Origin: Pempheris klunzingeri
Taxonomy: Eukaryota; Chordata; Actinopteri; Acropomatiformes; Pempheridae
Direction: 5' to 3'
Assembly (NCBI RefSeq): GCF_042242105.1
Contig: NC_092029.1
Span: 8,929,885 to 8,993,884 of the forward strand
Length of the DNA: 64,000 nt
The position numbers were made by a program, and so were the translations under genes. Under the pieces are notes generated by a model. The model did no database searches, had not been told where the DNA came from, and was given only the letters and a program-made list of their open reading frames with translations. Of this stretch, positions 1-14,095 are shown one piece after another (the first letter of the stretch is position 1; each line of letters begins with the position of its first letter).

Positions 1-3000
1 ACTCTCACATGCCCTCTTTTAATACTTCATTTTAAAATGTGTGACTTCTAATCTTTCAAATGAGAAGTCTGATGTGGAGTATGAAAGTATTTCCACCCTG
101 AGTTACGCCTCTCGGGCTGCTTAACTCTCGTTGGTGATGCAGACTGACAGGAAACTCCACCTGCCAGGCAGTGCTCAGGCCAAGACCAATGTTTGATTTG
201 ATGATTTTGTACATTTTTAATACAGCTTGACTGCATCACAGTGAATTAATTTTTAATCCAAAAAATGTAAAGCTGTTTGTGTATACCATATTACAGTACA
301 GTTTTAAATAGAATTTTATTGTTCTGACATTACAGTCTGTGTCAAATAGAAAGGTCAAAGACCCAATATATCTCTGAATTGCTTTTTCCTTGTGACTTTA
401 ACTGAGATGCATCATATCACGTTTGATTAATCTGCTTCTCTGGATGTAAATATACCATCTTTGTTTGCTTGGGCAATGTCTGCCAGAGCCGACTTATCTT
501 ACATTAATGGTATTTGTATTTAGGCTACAGAGTAATTGGTTGCTATGTAAGCACAGAAACCATTCAGGTAGCTCAATAATCAGATGTTTGCACTGACATT
601 GTTTTTGTCATGGCTTACTGGCATAACAGTGGTTTATCGTTTTGGTAAGAGTAAGGGATCCCTGTGGTGGTTAAGCTTTACTTAGTATTTTACAGGAAAC
701 TGTGGCCTAAAGACCCCGCCTGGCATTTCACACACACTTGCGTGGTTACACTTAAAGAGGTCAAGAGGAGAGGAACGTCTGTGGCTTACCTCAAACCTTT
801 ACTATAATGGTACAAAATCATGTGTTTTTCTAAGCGTGTGTGAGTGCTGTAGGTGGTAAAGTTAACATCCTCGTGTGCTGAATTACCTCAAGAGTGGAAA
901 AACAGGCATCCATCAAGCTGCACGGGCTGCCTGTTGGTTTGGTTGTGTTTGAGTACCTCCTAAACCACCAATGGTTTGCTGGCATATTTTAGGTCTGAGG
1001 CTAAACTGACCGCTGTTTCCGCCTGCAATTTTTACCTGCCCAAAAGATATTTTCTTTTTCCAAACAGGAAGATCTAATCATGGCAATGAGTTGAGCTTTT
1101 TTTTGTTGTACAAAAGTTTGTTGAAGTAGTTGAGTCAAAGGATGTTTTGGTAAAACATATGCTTGAGGGATAAAAGAGAGACTGGGATATCAGTTAGAGT
1201 CACCAAATCAAGGTCAGATGATGTTGTTTGACCTTAACTTTTAATTAGAAAACATTTCAAAACTAAAACATGTGTTCTACCTTTGTTTGACACCGCCTTT
1301 GTCTGTGGGCCACCTTTTTGTCTGGTGAAAATGTTAATGGTCAGTGTTTTGGTTGACGATGTTCACTGAAGGGATCCTTTCCTTACTTCAGCAGAGGTCA
1401 TCCCCAGGTCAGCGTAGCACAGGGTCAGAAAGTAGTCCTTTCTCCTGCTGTGTCCTCAGCCATGTGTAGAATGTGGGTCATCTTCAAAGAAGTTGAGGTA
1501 TTAGCCTTCGACACAAAGCATCAGCAATGTCCACGGTAGGGTGAACTCCAGCTTCAATTGGAAAAGTAATGTGGGAAGCTGAGGGTGAAATAGTTCAGTG
1601 TTTTATAACTACAACTTTTAAACTCCACGTTTACTCTCTTGAAACATTAAAACAGGTGGGACCGTTGTAGGTCTGTGTTTGTGTAGTGTACGCCAGTGGA
1701 TATGTGTTTTATTATACCTAACAGTGATCTTGTGTTTTGACCATTAATTCTGTGCATGGTTTCACTCCAGTTTACCATCATTTGGTGCCTATTTGCAGCC
1801 TGGGTTTCAACTAAAATACAATGATTCTCTCCTGTAGGTACTTTAGTGTACATTTTCCCATCACCTAAGCGTATGAATTAATTTAATGGGGTAGTAAATA
1901 AAATTTTCATTGCCCCGTAGCACATGATGACCATATGTGTGGGAAGTTGCAGGTGTTGAAGGAAGTTGCAAGACTTTACACATATATTTCCGACTCAACA
2001 CTGGAGGATAATGCTGCAAACATGGCAATATGTGTTGTTTACAAACATTGCTGCTCATTGCTGCTTTTCAGTTTTCACCAACTGTTATTTGTGTGTCTCC
2101 TATAATAAGCTGCTGAGACTAATTTAATTCTATTTTGACTGTGTGACTTTGTGTCAATGACACAACACCATAGCTCAGTGGACGGGTTCACACAATAAAC
2201 ACATGGACTGTACAAAGTGCAATGACTGGGAATGCGCTAGAAAAGCAAATGGGACACTTGTTTCATGCACGTATTCTTATCAAACTGGTTGTTGTGCAGC
2301 CAAATACAACAAACAAAGAAGCCCTTCATTTTGCTGTCAGGGTGTCACCATCATGGTCTCCAGTTTGCATGTGTCTGCAGTTGAAGTAGGTCTAAAAGTG
2401 TGAGCGTACTGGCTGTTCAGGTGCAAATTTGCAGCTGTCTGTGTCCATATTTATGTACGGTCAAGGTTCTAGTGCACCAGTGCCAAGTTGTTATCAATAA
2501 TCCCAGCTAACTAATTACTTATATAGGAGCAAAATGCAAAATAAGGTAATGGAGTGTTACCAGGATATTAACTGTAATTCTTGAAATTTTAATTGGAATA
2601 ACTTTAAAGTAATCACATCACGGTAACGTGTTATTAAGTAGCCTAATTAGTTACTACTCAACACAGCACATATGAAGCTCTATCTGTCACATGATGAAGG
2701 AAGTCCAGACATTTCATCTTACCAGATAGTGATTAAAAACAGACAACCAAGTGTCTCAGTTTCATGGCTTCTTAAGCTTGTGAAATCATTCATAGTTATA
2801 TCCTTTAATAAAACCACAGTTTGGGTCAGACATTTCTCACTCTGTCTTTATGAATGCATTTGGAGCTCATGCTTCTTTCCCTCCGTCTCCAAGTAGAGTC
2901 TCCAGCTTGTTGGCCTTAAATCAGTTATCTGTGAGAAAACAGTTCATCTTGTAACACTGGTTCAGGAACATTACACATGTACAGAAAGTGAGGGTTTGGT

Positions 3001-5267
3001 CTCGGGTAATTGCTTTTCTCTTTGTGCAGTTTAGTAATAAGAGTGGGTTCACTTGTTTCTGCCGCTTTATCTGACTCAGACATACAGTATGCGTCACCAA
3101 TGTTAGCACAAGCCAGTTAGCATCTACTCAAAACTGCCTCCCAGGTGCTGAAGCTAGCTGATCATATGGCCTCCTGAGGTTTATAGAGTGCACTGTTATA
3201 TCGTTAAGTCTCTGAGCAGACCACACAGAGCAGGAGAGGGTGTCTGTGTCCTCATTAAAACTCTGCCTGGGCAAACCAGAGACAGCCAATATACACAGCA
3301 GATAAGACAGTTAGCAGCTTTTACAGATTTACAGCTGCTTAGCCTCTGGGAGCAAGAGGACGAGGGGTGAGAGAGAACACGAGTTCATATATCGTTTAAT
3401 GTCTGGCAGCCAGATGAACAAACTGAGGACAATCTGTGATTTAAAAGAGATATAGAGGTAAAGATGCTGTGCAGACAGGGTGTTTGACTGATAGACAGCA
3501 GTGATATTGATTGTACGGACGGCGAGTGAGAGTGAAAGGCTACAGGTGATACAGGGAGGATGATAAATGGGATGGATGGAGTGGACGAGGTGAAGATGAG
3601 GAATATGAGACAGGTAGAAGTGTGAAAATGTGATTTTTGATTAGGAAATATTAATGTTTTATTAAAGGGGGTGTCAAAATCACGTCACATTAATGTGTTA
3701 CTACTGTTTCAACAATGAAAAGATTCTACATCATGGGTCAGTTAAACATATCATCAGAGCAGCCAAAAAAACACAACTTTCTGAAATCCTACAATACTCA
3801 GTCACTAGCAAACTCCAGCTATACACCAAATGTCAAAGTTTCTTGTCAACACCAGAAATCAGCCTCCTCATAACCCCAAGTTGATCTTTCACCTTGTTCA
3901 CATAAATAACCCTCCCTCAAGCACAGGGGTCAACTGTGTCTGATCCACTCCACTTTCTCTCCACGTCTCTTTTCTCTGCCTTTGATTTACATCCACCGTA
4001 TTAAAACCCAGGCATCCTGCTCTGGAAAAACACAGCGTCTTAATTTCTCTGAGTTAATGTTAAGTGGTGTGGGCTCGTTTGGCGTGTTCAGTGTCAGGTT
4101 TTGCAGACTCCCCAGTGTGAAGGCCCACCTAGTGTGACACTGCACCTCGTAAAGAAATCAAGCCAGAGTTTTGGGAAAGGCTTTTCTCCCTGAGTGAGTG
4201 TTGGGTTTCACTACCAGTCTGTGGATTCAGTCATAGTGAAACAAGCAGTGCTAACAAAGACAGTTTAGCCACCTGAAAGAGGATACACACACACACACAC
4301 ACACATTACAAAGTTCCTCTGCTTTCAATCACACATTCTCTGTGTAAACTGTATGCATTCAGTCTCTCTCCTATTTCAGTTTCTTTAGATTAACATCTGC
4401 CTCTTCAAACATGGTTGAGAGAATGTTTTTTGCTGAGTTCAACATGACAATTTTTGAGGTAAAACAAAGTTTCATGGTGAACATGGAACTGGATTTGAAA
4501 CATAATTTTAATTGAATTTTCAGGCAATTAAACAAGGGAAGCCTTTTAAGTAACATGCATTGTCTTTTACTTGGCTCAGTCCCTTACATATAAAGATCAA
4601 CACGTATTTGTTCATCCACATTTCCCAGCAAGTTGTCCCATGGGACTTTTTACTGGCACTGGTGAGAAACCCATAAACGTCACAAACTTGAACACAAACC
4701 ACATCAGCTGTTTGGAATATTGTTTTATAGAAACTTTTTTAGGATGTGGCTTTTCTAAATCCACAGGTTGGATAAATGCACTAGCACTGGAAAATTATCA
4801 TGTCTCTCCAGTAGTGCACTGACCCCAAAATGACAAACATGCAGAAATTAAATCTTCACTTTGACCTTTCTTTCTTCTTTGGAAAGCCAAAAAACAAGAC
4901 AATATTTCACTCTATGTGTCCTTTCCTCAGAGCATCAGAAGAGGTGTGAGTGGTGATCATGTTTCTTTAGTTACCTCTCTCAGCAGGCATTTGCTCCATT
5001 GATGTGGCCTTGAGCAATCCCCTCCAGCTCCAGCAGCACTTTTCTGTCAGTGATCCTGACCTCTGACATGAAGACGGTCAAAACATGTCAGCTTCAAGAT
5101 TGCATCCTTTTTTCCCAGCACCTCACAAGTAGGTCTAATAAATATCCAGAAATGTATGTGTGATAATACAACCACAGAGGTCTGGGTTCTGCTGACTTGT
5201 CAGAGTACAATGATCAAATGCAATGTAGTGTTTGGTCTCTGGTGGGAAGCCAGTGAGGGATCATGTC

Positions 5268-5315
5268 ACTCTCTTGGGTGGATCTATTATCCACCCAATG
5301 TCTGCTCGGACAGAC
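5268..5315. repeat. Hairpin-bearing short repeat, copy 1
   Basis: Contains TGGGTGGAT, a 5-base spacer and ATCCACCCA, a perfect 9-bp stem. A related block (TTGGGTGGGTCCATTATTCC) occurs in the same orientation near 6398. The two look like copies of one short repeat, or the remaining ends of a larger element. Confidence 0.35.
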
Positions 5316-6387
5316 ATTAAGTTTCTAATTACATCCATTTTAGGTAACAGCTCACAGGTGGTACGCTCTCTAGGTGGTTGGAGCTGCTGGTTCCAGAGTC
5401 ATTTTTACCCATTTTATGTTCTTTTTTTGAGTTTCCATTTCTAATTTCTTTCAACAATATTCTGTAACTACACTGTGCTCGAGGTTTATATTATGGCCAC
5501 CAGCTTTAATGACTTTAACTTTGAGTAATCACATTTTTCCATCACTTTGGTAAGGCAGAGAGCTCAAAATATTACAATACCTTGGCCGCCATTGATGCTA
5601 GAGGTGCAAATCATTGAATTTGAGGACAAAATACAGGGCCATAGTTAATTAAATGACCCAGAATAACAAAGTTAACTGATTTAAGCTGCTGAATTTATTA
5701 TTGTTTCTTACACAGTCTCTTTATGCTGTACACAGTGTTGTAAGTTCAACTTTTTATTAAAGATCTAGATATTTTATAATATAGTTGTTCATCTTTTTTG
5801 CACTGAAAATTCAACCGGGTGAGTTTCATGTCCATCTGAGCCATAGAGGAGCTACGACTGCGAGTCATCTAACAGTGTCTACAGGAAAAATGAATGGGAC
5901 ACCTGAAGGGGCACCTGAAATAGCTCCTTCCCCTCCGCAACTCTATTTATCAAGTCACTAAAAAGCTGTTTGTGACCAAGATGTCAAGACTATCATTTCG
6001 GTTTCAGTTTTAGGTCGACGCAGATCTTGTGTTTTGCTTTTAAATTGTGTAATCTTCTTCCAGGATTTGGGATTTGTTACTTACACTCTTTCCAGCAATT
6101 GCTCAATAAATTATCTTTATTACTCACTCAGCTCAGGGGAAATATGTAGATTTTAGTGAATGAAATCAGTTTTTAATTAGATTACAGGACAAAGTATTGC
6201 TAACATGTCTCTGGGGAAATTATTTTCTGGATTGTTGAGTATATTGATTATACACTGTAAGACAGACATTTGCAGGAATCAACCCACTGATGATTTTGAA
6301 CAAAGCTTTTGAATAAGTACAGCTTTTTTGCTACAACATGGATGCTGAACAAGAAATTCTTCCAGTTTCCCAGATTCATCATTTTCT

Positions 6388-6445
6388 CATCACTGACCCA
6401 CCCATTGGGTGGGTCCATTATTCCCTGCAGGGTCACAGGGTCAGA
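6388..6445. repeat. Hairpin-bearing short repeat, copy 2
   Basis: GACCCACCC and GGGTGGGTC form a short perfect palindrome. They are followed by sequence resembling the block at 5268-5315, including the shared TCYATTATYC core. The family identity is unknown. Confidence 0.35.
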
Positions 6446-9039
6446 CATATCACCAATGGAGAGAGCGTGGGCTTCTGGAGCAGAGGTTTATGGGTGCTTA
6501 TGGAAAAGTCTGATTAGAAGGGGAGGTAAGTATGGAAAAAAAAAAAAAAACTTCCACAACTCTTGCATGAGTGTAACTGTGAATCTTCACTGTCTTTCCA
6601 GTGTCTGATTGACAACGACATGTAGCAACAAGGAATTCTTTGGCAGTGTTTTAGTTTTTGGAAGTTTCCCGCTAACACATATTTAAGCAAACACTCACGC
6701 AGTCCATACAGATGTCACCAGTAAATTACTTTCTTTGGCAGCTTATCTTGATCTCTTTTTCCTTTTACTTTAAATGCCCAAAGGAATGTGAGAACTTTTA
6801 TATGTAACATAAAATGAGGATTAACTCCTTCATAGTTTCTTAAAAATAACATCCTGATGTTCTTGTTCGAGTGGAAGTGCATGCGCGCTGTGGTAGGGAG
6901 GACTGGACATCTTGCCCTGCTTAAGTAAACTTCTTAATAAACTTGTCTAGACCTACTGAGGAGGAAGACCTTTAAAAATTGATTCATTCCTTTGGTGTGT
7001 GTGCGCACGCTTGTGTGTGTATGTGTGCGTGCAAGTATGTATGAATGTAGGAATCCTCCCATGACAGCCACCACATCACACACATCAGTGACTGTTAGTA
7101 CCTTTCGCCATTAATCAGCTTGAATGTTACTTCACAACACCCACAGAATGACTCATTACTTACAGCCTTACAAACATACGAATAAGGGTCATATATTCTC
7201 CTGATCCCGCTTTCTAAACAAATAGATTGGACCCTTGGCACTGAGCATGTGACTGGCAGACAAATTGTGTGCTGACATGCTCGTTGTTAATTGCAGGCTT
7301 CTCCTTGGCAGAACAACATACACACTCCTATTGGCAGGACGTCTTGTGTTGTGATTGTGGTTAAGAGCTGAATCCCATGCTGGGAGAGGTAACGTATCAT
7401 TGTAGTCTAACGCAACACTGTCTGTAGAGATGTAATATGTATAAAGCTGGTTTTAAGGATGTAGAAGTGTGTGTCTACATATTGGGTCACCCTGAAGATC
7501 ATTTTGTCTTCAGCTTTGCCCTTTGGTCTGTGGGTTTGGATCAGTGCCCATGTATATCAATGTGTGTATGTGTATATGGGTGTGCATGTGAATGTGTGTC
7601 CCTACATTGAATTTGTGTGTGTTTTAATCTCACTCTCTTGTGCTCAGGAATGCAGTGAATAGCTTTCTCCAGGGGGGAGGTGGTGTATACTCTACCTGCC
7701 TCTTTTACCTTGCGGGTTAATTTCCATGCTTTTGATTACCTGGAATTCCTACTCACATGGTGAAGCAAAAACACACACCTATTGAAATCACAGCAGCATG
7801 CAGTGTAAATATGTTTCAGCAACATACACAACTTTAAACCTCAGAATAATGGCACATCAATCACACAATTAGTCAACAATCAACAAAGTGTTTCAAAGTG
7901 CTTTAGGTGGGGCATCATAACACTGTGAAGTTTACAGGGCCAGTTTATGAATCAAGAAGTTTATGATGCAATTGTGGATCATGTTGCATTTCATGGGTAA
8001 GGTCCTTTTGATGTCAGGGGAGTAAATACTTGTGTAGTGAGTTCATTGGGGCCATGCCTTGCAGTGTTCTCCATATGGTTTCAGCTGAATTTCATAGTTA
8101 CACATTCAGATTGAGCGAGTATGACTCTACAGTTGTAATAATATGAATATATATGAATACATGAACATAAAAACTGCACACAGACTCAGACACAGACCAC
8201 AGCAAATGCGTGCTGGTGGACTACACGCCTGGAAATAGCCAAAAGCAGTCATACATTATCTGGTGGATTTACAGAGGGGGGGATGAAGTTGGGGGGATGA
8301 CAGACGTTTTGGCTCATTGCCAGAGGTTGGCAAGCTAACAGCTATCACTCTTCCACTCCCCCCTTCCTGATTTGTGACACAGCAATAGAGCACAAAATGA
8401 AACGGCAGATGTTTTTCTATTGTTAGATTATATATATTGACATATCACATACTTCTTGGGAGAGTGATTAAAAACTGCGTTTGAACAAGAGTGAAACTCA
8501 GACGGGCATTCACATGAGAGACTTGAAAGGGTTCCAAGTCCACATTCACTAAGTAACACAACCTGCCTACTAATTAATACTACCGGATGTTTTACTATTC
8601 CTTTATCTGAGTGCTGAGTTTGGGGTTTCAAGTTCACATTAGGATTCTTATGGTTGTTTCATGCTCTGAATAGTTGCCAGGATGCTTGGGGTTGTCTTTG
8701 CTAAATATAATACCACTGGGAAAGGCAAGGGAGTTGAAAAGTTAACAAAGTTGTCAGTTTCTACTTTAATTGTTACATGTGAGACAAAATATAAGCCAAA
8801 ATGGTCATTTGTATCAGTTTTTTGTCAATAAACAAAAAGGTCAGTAGGCATACAGTTAAAAGAAACATAGAAAAACAAAGTTAAAGGACAGTTAAACCAA
8901 AATTCAAATAAATAAATCCACTATTACCTCCGGTGCTACTTGTCCATACAGGTCGATTTTTTTTTACCCCTGGTTTTGAGACGTCTTAGAGACCTGCAGT
9001 ATATCTGGGGTGAATGTCAGGGGATCAAAGTTATTACGA

Positions 9040-9345
9040 TTCATCCTGTGAGGACCAAGAATGTCTGTATCAACTATCACCAAAGTCAATTCAATAGTTG
9101 TCAAGACATTTTACTTAAAACCAAAAATGTCAACTTGCTGGTGGCGCTAGATGACAAGTCAGGAGATCACCAAAGTCATCAGGATTTATCATCTGGGGAA
9201 CATGAACATCTTTACCAAATTTCAAGGCAATCCATTTGATAGTTGTTCAGATATTTCCGTCTGGACCAAAGTGGCGAACTGACAGACCAACCAACACACC
9301 TATCCTGCCGCTAGCATGGCGAAAACATAATAAAACAGCATCTCT
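9040..9345. repeat. Degenerate teleost interspersed repeat
   Basis: Phrases such as CCAAATTTCAAGGCAATCCA, GATATTTCCGTCTGGACC and CCGCTAGCATGGC belong to a repeat common in percomorph genomes (recognised from memory). Related fragments occur at 41725-42075 and 46490-46790. No intact ends or coding capacity are visible. Confidence 0.5.
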
Positions 9346-9563
9346 GTCCAGAAACTGTGTCCCCTTCACTCTGGATAATCCATAGCGCATGCTGTCAGCA
9401 CTGTTCATAGGGACTATGTGTTTGGAGGAGGGTATCCAGTGACACATTGTAGTCTGTGATCTGCTGAATTTAGAGGTTTAAAGTCAACCAGGTGTATTTA
9501 GGCTGTTAAATCAGCTTACATTTAACTTAGCTTCACAATGCATTAACCTGAGGTCATAACCTG

Positions 9564-9576
9564 AGGTCACAGGTCA
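9564..9576 (+). promoter_or_regulatory. Perfect DR1 nuclear-receptor element
   Basis: AGGTCACAGGTCA is two consensus half-sites separated by one base, the DR1 arrangement bound by PPAR/RXR, HNF4 and COUP-TF. A third AGGTCA lies just upstream at 9551-9556. The site is about 6.4 kb upstream of the vegfa start codon. Occupancy and function are not shown by sequence. Confidence 0.35.
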
Positions 9577-10149
9577 GTGTTTGTGAGGAACAGTGCATTC
9601 TGTTAAGTGTTTGTGTTTGTGCTTGTGTTTGTGAGGATTTCTGTGTGGTCGCCAACAGGCCAGGATGAGACTGTTGTGACAGGCCCACAATGAAAGGCAC
9701 ACACAGATAAGACGATGTGTGTGTAAGGAAAGTGACTAACCAAGAGTTCCCAAACACACCTGGGAGATGTTCTCAAAGGAGATAAAAGCTGAAGCATCTA
9801 CAGCAAATACCGTTCATCAAACAGCCTGGCATTTAGGATTGGATAAGATTTTACTTTGTTTTCTCCGTGAGGAATTTTACTTCCGTCAGTATTTAGACGG
9901 AGTGAGACAAACTTAAGGATGCACTTTGAAGATATGTTAAACAATGAGATTAGCTTTGCTTAGCTCAAGAAGAAAAGACTGGAGTTTGTGTCCTGTTTCT
10001 TACCAACAGTCAACATTGGTTTTCTGTATACACGAGCAAACTTACGGAACTTTAAAGCTGCAGAATATTTTTACATTATTTTTTATTAGTGGAAAATTAC
10101 TACATGTAATGTGAAAGGTGACACCAAAGAGAATTTCCACCTGACTCTG

Positions 10150-10370
10150 CAGTTTCCCTCAGCTCTACCTAGCACTTTAGTATCTTTTAGCTCTTTGTTT
10201 TGGTTTTGCAGCCCACAACTTTACTGTTTTGATTCAGTCTCACTGCTCTCATCAATATCATCTCCAGCCGCAAAAAGATCTGATAAACCACCTGTAGGAA
10301 CTGCAGACAGAGAACGTTAGCAGCAAGCTGGTGAACATAGTGGAGCATATGGCTACAATTGAAGTAGGCA
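10150..10370. repeat. Probable degenerate teleost interspersed repeat
   Basis: Contains phrases (TTTAGCTCTTTGTTTTGG, CTGGTGAACATAGTGGAGCA) that I recall from a dispersed fish repeat. A related segment in opposite orientation seems to lie in vegfa intron 7. It explains the 136-residue minus-strand open frame here, which has no protein-like features. Confidence 0.35.
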
Positions 10371-11989
10371 CTTACAGGTGCATTTTCCGTCACTAAGACT
10401 GATCTGAACCCATACTGTACTGGTCTTCTTCTCTTTAGTAAATTAGTTACTGAATAAAGCTGGTAACAAGGCCCATTCACTGAAGTCCATTTTGGCAAGA
10501 GAGAAATTACCTTAAGGAGGCTCCCACATTTCTGCTGTGTGACTTCCTGAACATGTGGTCCTTCAGTGCTAGTCCCAACATATTGGAATATGATCAATGT
10601 TGACAGGCCTAGCCTTTGGTTGGGTTAAAGTACAGTATATTGTCCTCTCTCTCTTGCTCTTTCCTTTCATTTTTCTTCTTCGCTGACCAAATAGGCTTAT
10701 GAACTCTTTGAACTGCTTGACAGAGTTACACACAAAAAAAAAAGAAAACCCAGTTCATTTACTGGAACTGACCAAAGGAGATAAAGTGAAGAGAGGAGAG
10801 ACAGAAAAATGATGAGGGGGTGGAATATTCCACTTTGTAAAGAAAAAGGAGAAGAAGAGAGAAGAGGAGACATCATTTTTCTTGCTCGTTTAAGTACTTG
10901 AACTTTAGCTCTTACTTCATTCAAAAGCGTCTACTTATCTGCTCATCCTAATGAGAGAGCAGGATGGAGGAGGGTAATGAAGGTCGGCTGGACGTGTGCT
11001 GCCCCTGTGCGGCACGCTCCTCACAGCTGGACAGGGTCAACGGTCACAACGCTGATTGGCTGATGATTTACATCGCCACTATCAGAAGTGAGAGAAGTCA
11101 TCTGCGCTGCATCGAGTCCAAGTGGCCGTCAGATGTTTTCTGGGAGGAATGGAGTGACATTTGGGAAATGGTTACTAAAACAGAAAGAGTTGCTTTGTCC
11201 GTGGAACTTGATAAGACACAGTGATTCTTTGAGGAGTCATTTTCAAGTGAATTACACACATTTCTATTTCTGACAGTTTTTTTCGTTAAGACCTAACATG
11301 AGAGACACACATTTGCACGTACATAATGGGCCCTCTGCTCAAAACAGCCTGACACAGGTCACGCACACATACACCTCATTAATATTTCAGGCACGCTCAT
11401 ATGTGTAAATGTGCACACACATATGCAGCTCGGTCACATGGTGTTTAACAATGAATGTTATCAGAACGCATTATCGGGGCACGCAGTGAAGGTTAATTCC
11501 TGTATAATTTATATAAGATTGGTGAAGAGGTCGACTCCGATAACTCGGTTAGACGCACCTTGCTGTGCAAATCCCTCCTTTCCACACACTTACCAGCAGC
11601 TCACGAACACGTTCCAAGAGACGAAGACTCACTTCTTACAAAAGGGAGTGAAGAAGGAGAAGCAGGAACAGAGAGGAAGAATGTGTAATTTGGCGCCAGG
11701 TGATAAAAGAGTGTGGCAGTCAGCCATTAGGCTTTTGGTAATGGAATGCCTCTGTTACATTATACAGTCAAACAATGTGACTTTCATCCTCACATGCTCA
11801 CACGCACGCACGCACACAAAAAATAATTTTAGGATTATGTAAGATCTGAGCACAATAGAAACTAAAATAATTATTTTATAGATATTCATAAATTTAAATC
11901 CATTTTATATTATTTGCAATTGACATTTTTTCTAGCAAAAGCAATTTAAAGTATATCCACTCTGCAAACATCTCTTTGTACAGGCACGT

Positions 11990-12370
11990 GTTTTCATTGT
12001 TAGTGGCAGGGTCCGCCATTTCCCCGCACAATCCAAATTGCATAAATGAAATCCAGTGTTACTGTTTTATTGTTTTTTTTAGTACAGCGTTGATTAAGTA
12101 TCAAAAATAAAAGTGCCCCTTCAAAAAATGTTAAATTGGGTCATAGTTACTGGTGCGATGCAAGCAGCACTTACTTGTCGATAGCTAAAGGTACAATCCT
12201 AAACCTTTTCATGAACCCTAACCCTGTTTTTGATGGCATTTGGTACTATTATATAGTTGTCTTCATTATTAATGGCGGGGTCCACCATTTCTGCACAGGA
12301 TCCAAATATCTTACCTATGATTCATGCATGTAATCCATGTTAATGGTTTTGATTTTATTGCACAGCTTTA
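11990..12370 (+). repeat. Diverged duplicated block, two copies about 260 bp apart
   Basis: The block at about 11990-12080 (GGTCCGCCATTTCCCCGCAC and flanks, ending ACTGTTTTATTG) is repeated in diverged form at about 12258-12365 (GGTCCACCATTTCTGCACAG, ending GATTTTATTG). The order of sub-motifs is the same in both. Confidence 0.4.
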
Positions 12371-13769
12371 TTTCATTGATATCAGCCTCAGTGTTTACTG
12401 CTCGCTCTTCTAACACCATATCAGAACTGTAGGAAGTTACTGATAATGCTCACCGTACATTACACACAGCTGCTAGTTCAGATTAAAAGCATTTAACTGG
12501 TGAAACATGGGGTGGCTTTTATTGTGACAAAGCCACAGGAAACACAGTGTATTTGTCAATAAGGTTAGCACTGAAAATGCATCTTAAAAACAAAAAATAG
12601 TAATTTTCCCTTTGCATTGTATTTCCACCAATGTAACTGCTCAGTGAGTGTTTAAAGTGGGTACTGTCGTCTTAAAGTACACTTGCGGCCCTCACAGCGC
12701 AGACAGGAATCACCCTGATTTCCTGGTACCATGACGACGTTTGCAAATGTGCGTCAGTCTGCAGATCGATGGAGGGGAGGCTGTTTGTTGTACTTTTAGG
12801 GAAAGAACCACTTCATTAAAGTGTGTGTGTTTTACGCATGTGTATCTATGTAGTCAGCACAAACTGGGATGCACTCACACACCAGTGCACTGTATCCACT
12901 GTAACCTTGCCCGCTTAAGTGCACACATACACACAGACAAACACACACACTCTGAGTCAGCAGAAACTGGAGCCTGGTGACACCATTAATGAACCCAAGT
13001 GTTATTCTTCAATTAAACTACAGACAGGTACAGAGCCAAGGATCTCCTCTCAGAGCCGCTCCAGTTACATGACGGCCCGATCCTCCTCTTCCTAAAAGCT
13101 CTCTTTCTCCTTATCTATCGCTCCATCATCCTCTCTGCTTTCTTGCTCTATCATGCCTCCACTCACTCTGCTGCAAAGTCTCATTGTCTCGTTTTTTTCC
13201 CCCTCATTCCATTTAAATGCACAGTAAGGTATGAGTTGTAGCAAGCAAGCTTAATATGTCAGGCACATAGCTGCCAACTTATGTCATTACATACTTATCA
13301 GCTCTTTCCACTTCCTTGGTGTCTATCAATCTGTCAGTGTGCAGAAGTAGACACAACACTGGTACTCCTGCAGTGGCCTGGCATTCCAGCAGAGGGCGTC
13401 GCTACTATGTGGAGCTGCCTGAAGCACATATGATATTACCTTGAAATATAACAGGCATTCAAACTCAAAGGGCATTTGAATCAACTAGTTGTTAAAGGAC
13501 ATTGAACATGGCCCTGCGCATTTAACACACCCCTGTGACTTTTATTTTTGGTTTGAATTTGTACTTTTCATGCTGTAATTTAAATCAGGTGAAGAAAGCA
13601 AGACTCATCTGACTAAATGTAATTTTTCCATCTTAGTAAGCTTTTGCCTCTGGGAGAGAACTGAATATAAATAATGACTTTAGGTCTCTAACTACTAACA
13701 AATAGAGCGAAAAAGCAATAAAACAACGATTTCCCCTCATTAAGACAAAGGAATGAAACATGCTCCGTT

Positions 13770-14095
13770 GGTGGAAAGTAAATAAGCACATTTATCCAAA
13801 TAAGTCCACGTTTGCCACTTCTAGTGTACTCGTACTTTACGTGTGTATGTCTCCTTTACTACACAAAGCACAGAAGCTGAATGTCAACCAACTACATAAA
13901 GTGGCCTCACATGTTAATGCATCAATAACTAAGATAATCTAATAAAGTAATTACATAACACTGAAAGGGCCCATTCTTCACAGTAGCTCATGTTACATTT
14001 GATACTTTATGCCCACATTTCTGACAGAACTTTAGTACTTTTACTTAAGCACATTTCTAATGGGGGACTTTTATTTGTTATAGGCAATTCTTTTA
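13770..14095 (+). repeat. Degenerate teleost repeat of the TACTTTTACTTAAG type
   Basis: Runs such as GTACTTTTACTTAAGCACAT and GGGGGACTTTTATTTGTTAT resemble a dispersed fish repeat built from ACTTTTACTT/AAGTAC phrases. A reverse-oriented relative lies at 58815-59125 in the intron of the unknown membrane-protein gene. Confidence 0.45.

Noticed and set aside
10187..10597. 136-codon minus-strand open frame
   Set aside because: It overlaps a degenerate dispersed repeat and shows no domain or conserved composition.
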